DNA of 64,000 bases. Source: Pardosa pseudoannulata. Its lineage: Eukaryota > Arthropoda > Arachnida > Araneae > Lycosidae. The stretch spans positions 118,686,429 through 118,750,428 of the forward strand of contig CM063502.1 of assembly GCA_032207245.1 (NCBI GenBank), given 5' to 3'. The notes beneath the pieces were generated by a model. That model was not told the origin of the DNA, searched no databases, and was given only the letters and a program-made list of their open reading frames with translations. The position numbers and the translations under genes are program-made. Of the stretch, positions 25,739-37,700 are shown one piece after another (the first letter of the stretch is position 1; every line of letters begins with the position of its first letter).

Positions 25739-27359
25739 ATAACCTGTTATAAAATTCTCAAAATTTAAGATCAATTTATGCAAATCTAAATGGGTTTTAT
25801 TCCATTGTAAAGTACAATATCTTGTAAATGTCAAGTACTTAAAAAACAATAATAAATGTTTAAGAAATGGAGCATTATGATTATACTTTTTCAAATGTTA
25901 GTTAATTATATAGACAAATAATTATAGCTTTAGTTTTCGGTAGCAGAGTCGGTGAGCCCAAAGATTCCCGACTATTCAAAATTCATTTCAATCAATATGC
26001 TTGGTTATAACTACTCTGCTTGTAACAAAAGAAGTTGACCTAGAATTGACAATAATAAATTTTCAAGAAGTATTCTATTCCTCGAGCAATATTATAATAT
26101 AAAATTAGTTTCATAATATTCTAAAAGTCCATTATGTCTGCCATACATTGTCACTATGTTTTAAACAGTACGTCGCTTCGCATCCTAAATTACTTTGTTG
26201 AAGATCACTTAAATGGAGTTATTTTTTAAACTACGATGAGTTTATGTAGGAGGCTCAGCACAAAAGACCGATTGACTGACCCACGCCAGAAGCCTTCACA
26301 CAAGGTTTAAGATTGCCATATAGCAACTGCTGATGAAGAAAACAATATCATATTGATTAAAGAACCAAGAAATTGAAACTAACTTCTAATAAGAAAAATA
26401 CGTAACCACACAATATAACATAGTTATAGCAAAACCAGTAAGTACCTAATTTAAAGTTAAACTCTTGAAAAGAACCCCAAAATAATATAATTAATTTTAG
26501 CAAGACAATCCATGTTGAACAAACCATGCAATGGCAGGACAAGTTTGAACGAATAAAGGAACAATGAAGATTTAAATGATTATAGATTTTGTTAAATAAT
26601 TTAGTATATAACCAACTATTGCTAATTCTTTCAAAATATTTGTGCAATGGTTCGATAACACTAGATTTAATATTATAAAGTGAATTTTCCTTTTATAGGA
26701 CTCGACGAAAATATAGATTTTTAAAACTTTTTATTAAAAAGTATCTTACGTTTGTAGTGAATTATTACACCGTTTTAACACAATTCAATGATTAGAATTG
26801 CATTAAAATATACTTTATAATGTTGTTGTGCTGTAAAATTCCATATATTCATGAAATCTTTAAGGAGTGTTTACAATTTCTCAGTTTTGTATACACTATT
26901 GCATTTAAGATTTAGCATTTTAAATGCTAAATTTTTGCATATAAATTGATGTAATATTTTTCGCTTGTAAGCAGGCTATCTTGTTGAAAAATTGACGCTT
27001 AGGCATAAATTATATTTTTATAACTAACCAATATGATTTTTTTAAATTTCTGAATATTTTAAACAATTTTTTAAATGTATATAGTCAGGAAGTAATTGTT
27101 TTTCTTTCGAAAAAGGATCAACTAAATATAGCTTTTTGTAATATGCAAAGGTGGTAAAATGAATCCTTTAAATAATGTTTTTTTTTCTCTAAAGTCTTTT
27201 ACATTCGAATGCTTTAGTGTCAGTCCATAATCTGCTCTCATTTATACAGAGGTGATGTACATTTCTTTATTTTATGATGTTATATTGAAAAGCTGTCATC
27301 ACCTGGAGCAAAATAAACAATAAGTAGTTTTAAAAGATACTATGTTCCACTAAATAATA
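25739..27359. other. AT-rich non-coding DNA
   Basis: No gene seen. An 11-bp inverted repeat (ATTTAGCATTT, its complement one base later) lies near 26910-26933. Confidence 0.45.
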
Positions 27360-30300
27360 TTCAATTCATGAATGTCACTTCGTAAAAATTAGTATTTCAA
27401 TAATTATATTTCAATAATTTTCAGCTGTATGTTCTTAATTTTGAATTATAAAGTGTAAATTTTAAGAGATTGAAAAAGAGCATGTGTTTTAACCACTCGG
27501 CTGCAGAACCGATGCTATATTTCCCACTTCTAATTAGTAATTGATGACATTAATAAAATACCTATATGTAAAATTGTTATTATTTACAATAAATCTATTT
27601 AAATCAGCTATCTCTATGTTAATATCAAGATCAATGTATTGAAGAATATTAGGTTTAAAATATTTACAGTATGTTAAGAAGTATTTCTTCCTACTTTTCA
27701 GTCGTATGCTACATTTTGTTAAATTTGTTAAACTAGTAAATTGTAAAACAAATTGTGCCATTTTTACTAGAAGCAAAATATTATGGGCCGATTTGGGAAA
27801 TTATTAATCTTTAGTGATCGAAAGGTAACATTCAATATAACTGACAGAAAAATAAAAAATTTAAGAGGTCATTTTCTTACTTAGAAATATTATAGTTGTA
27901 TCTGAACTTGGAATACAAGTCACCAAGTAACTTAGTGTGCTTGGTCGTCAGTATAAATGAGCTTGAAACGTCAGTACAAATGACTATCTTTTTCCCTTCA
28001 CTGGTGGAACTGTTATTAAGCAGAAAATATGGCAACTTTATTTAGCTTCTTTTGAAATTAACATATGAATAATAAGTATGTTTTTCAGATTGAACGGACA
28101 TATTTGTAGTTTATGTTTGTTGTAAGATCCTTTAGCATGCAATAAAGAATTGAAAATTTTCATATTCCAGAAAAATATAAAATCCCTTTTACTATATTTC
28201 GTTAAATTACAAATAGTTATATTTTAAAACCTAGAATTATCTTTTCAAATTTGCCTTTCTATTTAAAAAAAAAAAAAAAAATTTTGCATATTTTCATTAC
28301 CAAGTTATATGATCATTAAAAGAAAATTTGAACTTAAGATAATGTTTTACTAAAGTAGCAATTGTTAAGTTTGTGATGCAAAGTTGGGGCTTTGAAGGAA
28401 TAGGATACTCTCTATGACTCATTTACACAAACTTGAGATGTAATTAACATTGTAAAATGTATTTTATTATTAACTGTATTTCATTAGTATTGGGCTTTAT
28501 TTTTATCTTAGGATAATCGTAGGTACCTGTAACTGCTGAAAACAAATTAGAAAATGTATGTATTTTAAGGAATAAATGTATGTTAAAAATATTTCTCACT
28601 GCTCTTTAGTCAAATACTGCATTTTACTGAATTATTTAGACTAAAAATTTCAAAAACTAAAAGGACATTTCAAAAAAACAAAATTTATTATTTCTCCTAG
28701 AAGAAAAGCATTAATGCTGTATTTGCAATAGAACAAATCCTTAATGAGCAAGAAATAGCATTCAACATTATTGAGAGAAAAATCAGAAATTTATAAAGTC
28801 GTTCTCCTTGTCAGAAACAACGTAACCTCTACTGAATCTGAACTTCAATTCAAAGTCATCATTGTATTTCTATTAGTTTAGGAACGTCAGCAGAGAGGAC
28901 TTTATTCCATCTCTTCACTAACGAAAGCCTTATTTACCAGGAAAAAATATAGAGCAGTTTCAGTCCGCTTCATTTTAAGTTTTCCAAGCTAAAGTTTAAG
29001 TATTCTGTTCGATAAGTTATCCTATATGATAAGTTAATTTAACTAAAAATAGCCTTTTAATGTTTTAACTGCACTATTTAATACATTAAAAGCGGTAATT
29101 TAAAGACCCAATTTTCTATAAAGCCTAAATTTCTTTACGAAAAGCAGATTAATTTGATTGGTTTAAAAATAATGGTAATAAAAAATGGATTTGTAATCAT
29201 GCATTCACACTTTGAACTGATATCATAAACTTCATAAATGTCATTTTGTAAAATTTATATTTTAAATAATTCTATTTCATTAATTTGCATTTGCATAAAA
29301 CTATTTTAGAACTAACTTTGAGTCTTGTAGCTGTGAAAATTCGTATTAACAAAAATGCCCTGTGTAAAGAAAATAAATTGTGTTGAGAAATATTTCTATC
29401 TAGACTTCAGTCAAGTAAATTTTGAGAATTTTTTGTAGATTTAGAAAGTTGAAAAAACAATTATAGTTTCTTAAAGAAGAATTAAATCTTCATCAAGAGA
29501 ATTCATTCTTGAATGAATGAAGAGTCATAAACTTAAGGAGCCATTTGTCTCGTCAGAAACATTGTATGCATAACCGCATAGAAATATCAAATGCAAGTCT
29601 TCAGTCACCAGTGCTACTGTATTAATTTGCAAACTTCTCTACACTATAAACCCTTCTTCCTTTTCCTTCCTTCTCTACACTAACGGAAGCGTTATTAAAG
29701 ATGGTAAAGAAGGCAATTTTAATCAGCTTCTTTTCAAGTGTTAACACTTCAGTTTTGTACATGCTGTTTAGATTTATTGTGGTATATTTAAAATTTATAC
29801 TGAAAGATTATTCTTAAAGTATTAAAAAATCATCCTTTTTGATAAATTAATTTCACTGAAATATCTTATTTAATTTTTGTCTGCATAGTAAAATATATCA
29901 AAATCATGCATAGATAATGTTGTATGTACATTTTACACAAAAAAAAATTCTTTGCGGAGATCGTGATGGTACTAGATGAATTGGTTTAGATATAATAGTA
30001 ATACAATTTTGGTCGATGAGAATGTTATCCCACTTGTTAAGTTGTATCTCCATCTTCATAAATATTATCTTTTAGAATTTAATTTTTAATGTTTATATTT
30101 GCATATTCTTATTTACAATTACATTAGAAATGTATATCTGTTGAAAACGTATATATAAAGGTCTGTATTTTAAGGAAGAAAAGATAATTAAATATATTTC
30201 TTCAAACATTTCAGCTGAATGCATTTTGATGAAGTTTTTAAACTAGCTGGATGAAATAAATTTCTTCTAGAACCAAACCATTCATATTTGATTAGAAAAA

Positions 30301-30986
30301 GATTATTCCGTAGTGTACAAGATATCGCATTTAACATCAATGAATGCAAAAGCAGAATATTATAAATTCGTTTCCCTCGTCAAAAACATTAATTGTTACC
30401 CTATGTGAACTGTAATTACAAGTCATCGTTGCAACTCCCCTATTTTACTAACGTCAGCAAAAAGGATTTTCTTCCCTCTCTCTTCACGGGAGGAAGCGTT
30501 ATTCAACAAGGAAAAGGAAGCTATTTTATTCAGTTTCACTTGAAGTGTTCAGATACAAAGTATCATATTTGTAAAGGTTTAAATATTATTTAGTATGCAT
30601 GAATATTTTTTAATTATTTTATTTACAAAAATTAATTCACAAAGTTAATTAAGTAAATTTTTGTCTGCTCATCAAATATATTAAAATATTTTGGTGTAAT
30701 GTAATCAGCGTATTTTAAGTATAACAAAAACTTCCCATAGAAAAATCAGATTTATTATTTTGATTTGAATATCGTAGTAATACAACTTTTATGTGTGGTA
30801 ATGCTATCACACCTTATAACTTGAGTCAATCGCTTCATGAATGAAATTTGTAGAGCTTATTGTTTCGTTAATTATGTATTTTTATTTTCAGTATATTTTT
30901 TAGAATTATCCTTGAGCTGTGTCATAAATTTACTTATATAATACAAGAACCTGTGTTCTAGAAAATAAAAGTGTGTTGAAATAGGC

Positions 30987-33385
30987 CTTGTTGTTCAAAG
31001 TATATTTAGAAATCTTCTGGTGGTTTTCAGATTTGGTTGATTATCTTCAGGTTAACAGGACATATTTTCTTAAAATTTAGTTGGAACGCAGGATGGTGGA
31101 ATACAAAAAGTAAAATTTCGATTGTCATAATATACACAGAATTGTTAAGTAATATTCATCGGAGTTAAGGTAAGAATAATGGTAATAAAATCAGAAAAAT
31201 GATCAATATAAGGTATTTTACAGACATATAAGCCTCATACAGTGATATCATATTGGTAATAGGGCAGTTTATGAGCTCCTACGGCGATTAGTTCAATTCA
31301 ATCGCCAAAGCTGTTTTGAAGTTCTGCATAGTTCTCAAAGAGTTCTTGAGAGTTGTTATTGACTTCCCTCGAGCGTGCAAACATGCTCAATAACAGAGAT
31401 TCATATACTTTTCCAGTTCTGAAGCAGCTTTGAAATTGGAAATTCAACGTATAGCACTAGATTTTACCTTGAATCTATATACTATATATTGTAAATATAG
31501 CGAAAATAGAACTGATGATATAAGATAGTTTCGTCATTTAAAGTAACAGGTTATTACATTTCACTGTTTGATTATTTGTGCAATAATTTCCCCCTAGAGA
31601 TAGAAAACACACTAGTGCAAAAAATGTGAAATAAATTTATAGCAAATATTGCAGATTCACAATTTTTTTATTCTATTGTTATTATTGCATTCGTTACATA
31701 AGTTTTACTTGGCTATGGGAAATAGAAATTTAATAGGAAGAATTAAACAGTTTTGACTTACATAGTGAGATTCTGTTTGACTACTTTTCAGATAACTGTA
31801 ATTAAATATATCGGCTGAATGTAGACTTAAGTGCAACATATTTGGAAAGGTAATAAATAACCAATTTTATATACAATGAAAACATTTTCGAAAATTCAGG
31901 AAATGCATAAAAGTTTGTAAATGCTTCTGCAATTCTGTGATCTCAGCCTATACCTGAGTCCCAGGTTTCTCATGCTAACTTTTTTACATAAATTTGGTGC
32001 CACGTGAATGAGAAAATTACATATTGAATGCTGATTACTTTTTATACAGTCAGATGATTGATGATAAATGATTTACCCTCGAATTTTTGTTGCATACCGA
32101 GAGCATAAAACATCATAATATTCAATGTTTTGTCCCAGATTGTTCATGAAAAATATTTTAAACTTTAAATATTAAAATATGCTTGATATTTTTTAAAATT
32201 ATAAACACATCCTACCTTTTTATGGAACACTGGTAATTGTTTCAAGAAGCAAAAAGTGATCATTGAGGCACACTTTGAAAAGCTCTGCTCTGAAGGATTA
32301 AGGTCTGAAGTTCCGGCTGGCCAATGTATCAAGTAAATATTTTACTTTCAAGAAAAATGTCGATATGATGCATTATATGTAACCATTATTTTATCAATAA
32401 AATTAAATTAGAGCTAACTGTACTCCTGAAAAGGTGAACATATGGCTACCCGATGTCCTCCCCATGTCTTAACCAACCAAAGTGCTTCTTTTTCAAGGCA
32501 GTGAGTGGTATGTGGCCATTCAACATGATTCTTGCCCAAACCATGAAAACTCTGCCACCATAACGGTCAAATTATAGGATATTGAATTGCAGGTAGCAGG
32601 TCCTTGGTTCTCTCCATATGAAATTAGGTTCAGAATTGGTGTTAGACTGAAATTAGATTTATTGGGGAAGAATACCGTCTCACATTAATGTCTATGATCG
32701 CTGAACCATGGTGAATAGACTGTTCTGCTCACAGAGGAGAACGGCACTCAAACTACATGACTCTTATAAGCAACCTTTCCCATGAAGGCTTCTGGTTACA
32801 CTTGAAACACTTAAATACTTGGAACTAGGCTTCATGCGGGCGCATAGAAATCACAAGAAAGTTGAGTAGGTAGATCATGCCGTTACGCTTTTCTGTACTA
32901 GACAAACAGGGAACATTTGACCATCATTTTTCCTGGACGATCTTCTACGATCTTTCTTTTAGTTCACTCAGTATTTTGAAACTGTTTCCAAAAGTTAAAC
33001 ACAATACTGGGCTCTATATTTCTACAAAATCTCTACAAATCTAGACTTAATACAAATGTGCTTCTAATTTCACCACCTCATTCCTTCATTTAAACCTTGA
33101 TTGTTACTAAGTTTTACTGTTTCCATTTGAATTTAACCAGGTTATGCAAAACAAACACCAAGAAAAGCGGGAAGGTGTTCGATCGAACGAAAGGCGTATT
33201 TTGCTTAAGTAATTTTAAATCATGTTCCTGTAGTAGCATGGCCTACACATATATATGCACATTCAACTACACACATTCAACAAACAAGATTTGCATCTTC
33301 CTTTTGAAAAGTATTTTTATATTCCGCTCATGTCTTTTCTTAAAATTTGACAAATTATGCAAATTCTCCTAATTTTGAACACCAG
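30987..33385. other. insertion splitting one array unit
   Basis: The array unit that starts near 30815 breaks off at about 30986 (GTGTGTTGAAATA) and its missing second half resumes at about 33387 (TTTCTTCTTATACTTCGGTC). The 2.4 kb between is not array sequence and contains a decayed Tc1-like fragment. AGTGTGTT occurs at 30970-30977 and 33384-33391. This could be an 8-bp target duplication, but array homology seems to continue a few bases past the left copy, so it may be chance. Confidence 0.5.
32420..33010 (-). pseudogene. heavily decayed Tc1-like transposase
   Basis: On the minus strand about 32630-32480 reads IWREPRTCYL, then FDRYGGRVFMVWARIMLNGH, the strand region between the first and second catalytic Asp of a Tc1-type transposase (compare FIWRAPGSRYH ... 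HRYGGAG in the element at 19.2-20.7 kb). Farther right (about 32960-32700) are faint echoes of the N-terminal part (DRRRSSRK; FYARPHEA). Stops and frame changes are frequent, no ends are visible and the catalytic core past the second Asp was not found. It is older than the element at 19.2 kb. Confidence 0.65.
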
Positions 33386-34140
33386 TGTGTTTCTTCTTAT
33401 ACTTCGGTCGAATTCATCTTGCTGAATATTTTAAATTAGAAGCCTGAAAAACAAAATTTGCTCATTTCTTCTAGAAGCAAACCATTAATACTTCATTAAA
33501 GAAATACTTAAAACCTTAATGAACAAGAAGTCGCACTCGACATTGTTGAAAGAAAAGTCACAAACTGAGGAAGTCGTTTGTCTTGCCAGAAACGTAATAG
33601 TCACCTTACTAAACTTCAAATTCAAGTGATCAGTGCAACTTTTCTACTCGTGTTTTGTAAACGTCAGCAGAAATGATTTTATTCTTCTTTTCACTTGAAC
33701 AAAGGACTGAAATTATTATATTCAGCTTCATTCGAAGTGTGAACTGTTATATACATTATTCAGATACAATATGACGTTTTTATAATTTATACTGATCAAA
33801 AGATTATTTAATATGTATAGAGCTTTTCAAATCATCTGGTTTATAAAAATAATCTATTAATTTTTTTTGACTCACCAAATAAATTAAAAAATAGCTGTCA
33901 TTTATTAAATAAGTACTGTGATCTAATTGTAAATAGCTATGATAAGTACACTTTATATATAATAAAATATTCTTTACATGGATCAAATTTATTTATGTGT
34001 TTTAAATACTATGGTAATATAAGACTGTAATATTGATATTAAACTTTATAAGTGACATCATTGACCTCAAGAATATCACATTGTAGAAACGATATTTTCA
34101 TAAATTTTGGTTCTTTAATTTTTAACTATATACTTACTTC

Positions 34141-35072
34141 GTTTTATGAAGTAAAGTAACTATTATATTCATGAAAAATTTTAATGTTCATACTTCAAAA
34201 GGAATTCTCAGACTTCAAAGATAAATGAATCAGTTTCAGCAAGTTTCAGAATTGTGATTAATTGAAAGCGATAAAAATCTTTTAAAGGTTTTAACCTTTT
34301 AATTTTAAATATCCATTTTAATTATTCATGAACTGGTTTTGACTAGTTTTATTTCACGCCTGTATATGTATGTAAGTAATTTAATTATATATTTCATAAC
34401 TCAAAAGCTGTTAGCCGTTTTATAAGGTCGAATATTTTTATTTGGGATTATTGATCTGTGTAACTGTGCATTTTTCTTACGATTGCAATATACACAATAC
34501 AATTTCAATAAAAAATTCCAATACCACGTACATTAACATTGTAGAGCACAACTCAAAGAATATAAGCTAAAAATGTTAACATTTTATATTTAGGACTATT
34601 ATAACATCTAGTTGCGCACTTCATTGAAATCTAAACTCCATACAATGAAAAATTTTAATATAATGATACCGATCCGCGATGCAACTGAAACTTATCGGCA
34701 TTTTCATATGCATTTGAAACAATGTATTTTAAATTTTTTAAACAAAAATAAAAATTAACTAATTGTAAAGAATATTTCAAATATTCCTTGTGTATTATTG
34801 CCTAGTTTGGAATGAAGGAAGTTTTTGTAATCTCATAATATTTCAATTTAGAGTGAAATATCTATGTAATAAAATGCATTAATATAATGAATATTAACCA
34901 TGCTTGTCTCCACCAGATGGCATTACTTGAGCAATACTGACAAAACAAGTTTAACTTTAGAAATGAGTCCTACTTTGAATTCTAAAGAGAATGTACAAAC
35001 GGTAATTCTGATGGAGAATCAAAAAAATGCTCTATAATATAATAGGTGTACAAGAAGTTTGGCGGTTACTTC
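34141..35072. other. ~0.93-kb insertion in array, 7-bp direct repeat
   Basis: TTACTTC is present at 34134-34140 and 35066-35072. Joining the flanks across one copy restores the expected array order (TTTTTAACTATATAC ... TTTTATTTTAAAACTAT). The insert has no recognised coding sequence or terminal inverted repeats. A short non-autonomous element is likely but unproven. Confidence 0.4.
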
Positions 35073-35569
35073 AGATATTTTATTTTAAAACTATCTCATT
35101 CGTAACTGTTAAAACTAAAAAAAATACTCAATGTTTTAATTAATAAATGTATGTTGAAAAATGTTTCACTGCACGCCTCAATCGAATCTTAACCATCGAA
35201 ACCATCTAGCTAATATATTTTACTCTAGTTTTCTGAAAAACAAAATTTGCTCATTTCTTCTAGGAGGAAGGCTATCTAGAAAAATAATTATACCTTAATA
35301 CATAATATAACAATGAAATTCATTTAAAAAGGTTGAAAGAAAAGTCCATCCTTACGTCTCTGAACTTCATCTGTGCAGTTGTCTTATATTCTAAAAGTAA
35401 GCAAAAATGCCTATATTACTTGCCTTCACTAATTGAAGACTTATTGAAAAAGGAAAATGAAATCATTTTATTCAGTTTCAAGTGTTAATAATAAAGTTGT
35501 AAGTATGCTCTTCAGATCATATCTATGTATACTATTTACAACATTTGGAAGTCAATTTAGTATGAATTA

Positions 35570-35755
35570 GCCATCCGGACGGAGTAGTATCTAATGCATT
35601 CATCTGCGACACTGGAAGGAGCAGGTTGAAACATACGGCCAGGAATATGGTTTGGTTTCTCCCCAGAAGTCAATCTTGGGCCTGAAATGTAATCCTGTTT
35701 CGAAAGAAAAGCAATGCAATCCTCAAGTCCATAAACGAAGTCGTCCCCGTGTAGT
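35570..35755 (+). mobile_element. tRNA-like SINE
   Basis: The head reads like a tRNA gene. CCGGACGGAGTAGTATCTAA is A-box-like, GCATTCATCTGCGACACTGG is anticodon-arm-like, and GGTTGAAACATACGG is a degenerate B-box. A short non-tRNA body ends ACGAAGTCGTCCCCGTGTAG. A (TA)n(GT)n tract follows at once and may have grown from the SINE tail. No clear target duplication was found. Confidence 0.5.
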
Positions 35756-35763
35756 AATAAATA

Positions 35764-35764
<1 letters not shown>

Positions 35765-35858
<94 letters not shown>
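35765..35858. repeat. compound (TA)n(GT)n microsatellite
   Basis: TA repeats to about 35819, then GT repeats that run directly into the TGT start of the LTR at 35859. Confidence 0.95.
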
Positions 35859-35862
<4 letters not shown>

Positions 35863-36169
35863 AGGATTTAAAATATAGAGTAATTTAAGAGATTTAATTA
35901 GGGATTCTTTTAATGGGAGTAACGCGCCTCGAGTTATTAGCCACATAAATACGGCTCACGCGCAGTGATATGGGCAGAGAGCGATAAGCAATTACTATAG
36001 GCAGACCTGTGGCTCCTCGAAGCAGTAAAAACTGCCTTTGTTAGCAGTTGGGCTCCAATATGAGACGCCATTGTTGAGTAGTGTGTGAAATGAATTAATA
36101 AAGAGAAGAAAAAGAATTACTTGAGAGTGGACTGATTTATATATTTTACTAGTGTGTTTACTGGACCAC

Positions 36170-36173
<4 letters not shown>
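35859..36173 (+). mobile_element. solo-type LTR, 315 bp
   Basis: The segment starts TGTCAGGATTTAAA and ends ACCACGACA (tips TGTC / GACA). It carries a TATA-like ACATAAATACGGC at about 35943 followed by GC-richer sequence, then AATAAAG at 36097-36103 about 70 bp before the end. That is the U3-R-U5 order of an LTR on the plus strand. Neither side shows a primer binding site, polypurine tract or internal coding sequence. Both sides are (TA)n(GT)n arrays. It is most likely a solo LTR. No clean target duplication can be scored because the flanks are simple repeats. It is unrelated in sequence to the LTR at 18.2 kb. Confidence 0.6.

Positions 36174-36264
<91 letters not shown>
36174..36264. repeat. 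compound (TA)n(GT)n microsatellite
   Basis: TA repeats to 36240, then GT repeats, starting directly after the LTR. Confidence 0.95.
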
Positions 36265-36284
36265 TTAATATATTCTTTTCTGTT

Positions 36285-36735
36285 TCAGATTCACTCGTCG
36301 AACTAGATTGTTGACGAAGTACATAACCTCGGGCATTAGTCACAACAGTATGCATTTTTAAGTTTTTTTTAAACGTCCTATTTACAGAGTGTATTTTTCC
36401 GAATATTAATTTAATAAACATTTAATAAAACCATATTAAAAACCTATAACTCTAATCTAATAAATTAATTATATCTATAACAAAAAATACCTTGAGACCT
36501 TATCACACGTCAACATCTACGTGTTGAAAAAGAAGCAGATTCAGTTTTGGATTTCTTTTCAGGATGTAAAATTCACGGATTTCATGTATGATAGCGAAAC
36601 ATTTTCAACTGATTGGGGGTCTAATCACACGCTAACTTGAAAACAAAAGTAAATCGGCTGAAGGTTTTTCGCAAACTCATGAGAAATACGCACAATCTTC
36701 ATCGGAAGAAGGAGTCCTAAATTCAATTAGTTGTT
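36285..36735. other. unassigned insert within the array region
   Basis: The sequence does not match array units. At the left, minus strand 36353-36270 is open with a Ser/Thr/Glu-rich stretch (VLRQQSSSTSESETEKN). On the plus strand TTTTCTGTTTCAG near 36275-36290 looks like a splice acceptor. Neither supports a gene by itself. Confidence 0.3.
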
Positions 36736-37700
36736 TTCTTAAAGCGTACACTTTAATACGGGCTATGGTTTTTACAAAGATTCAATTTCTTTGTTAGGTT
36801 TAAATGCAATAAAACATTGGTTTCTTATAAACTTGTGGTACTTTATATATGATATCATTAACTTCATAAATGTATTTCTTTAAACTTATTTCTTCATTAA
36901 TTGTATTTTATTAATTTTCAATTGCAAATTTTTGTAATAGAATTATCTTATATATGTGTAACGGCTGAAAACAAATATAAAAATGATTTGTGTTTTAAGA
37001 GATAAAAGAATGTTTAGAAATATTTCTCCCTACACTTCAGTCATATTCTTTTGCTAATTTTTATTACAATTCTTTAAAAAGAAAACCATTAACACTCAAT
37101 TAAGAAAAGAATGAAATCTTAATGAAAAAAAGTCGTATTCATATGGAGAGTCTGCCTCGTTACAAAACTGTAATCGTTAGCGTATCTGAACTTCAAATGT
37201 AAGTCATCTGAGCAACTTTCTTATTTTGTTCCTGTTAGTCACTCACGGAAGTTTTATTCAGCTGTGAAAAGAGCAATTTTATTCATTTTCTTCCGAAGTC
37301 TTATGTTCTTGTACGCTGTTTTGATTCAGCATGGCATATTTATAATTTATATTGTTTTGATGATTACTTATTATGCATTAACATTTTAAAAAACAGCCTA
37401 TTTTAAGTTCGTTTTACTAGGATTATTAAGTTAAATTGTAACTGAGCAATAAAATGATTTAAACAAATACAACAGTAAAATTAAATTAGGTATAAAGCCA
37501 AACATGCATTAGAGAGATGAGATTTATTTGCTTAGTTTAAATATAATGGACATAAAAATTAATCTATAATGTGCTATCCTCTTTAACTGATATAATTACC
37601 TTTATAAATGTTGCCCTGTAAAATTTATTTTTTCATTAAATATATTTTATTACTTTTCAGTTGTATATTCTTGTTTTAAAATTATATTAGAGTCTATGAA

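Larger units (their letters stand above)
27360..37700. repeat. diverged tandem array of ~0.8-kb units
   Basis: The same series of landmarks recurs in the same order. (a) CTTCATAAATGT ... GTAAAATTTA, near 27366, 28440, 29230, 30052, 30831, 34068, 36853 and 37590. (b) A TATTTCT-pyrimidine-TTCAG tract, near 27690, 28590, 29398, 30196, 33392 and 37020. (c) A better conserved block resembling CTGAACTTCAAATTCAAGTCATC and CGTCAGCAGAAAGGATTTTATTCC, then TTCACTAACGGAAGCGTTATT, near 27967, 28884, 29670, 30450, 33658, 35395 and 37215. Complete units are about 0.77-0.92 kb. Larger gaps between copies hold later insertions, and subtracting them gives roughly 0.8 kb again for the first two gaps. Copies differ by many substitutions and indels, so the array is old. 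No frame stays open across copies, so protein coding is unlikely. Confidence 0.75.

Noticed and set aside
26641..26660. GGTTCGAT resembling a tRNA B-box
   Set aside because: No A-box or cloverleaf in range; a short chance match. GGTTCAAATCC near 47303 was rejected too because it lies in transposase coding sequence.
30393..30593. 66-codon plus-strand open stretch in the array
   Set aside because: The frame is not kept in the other units, which have stops and indels at the same place.
33170..33195. GTTCGATCGAAC palindrome
   Set aside because: A short palindrome of this length is expected by chance in 64 kb and has no context.
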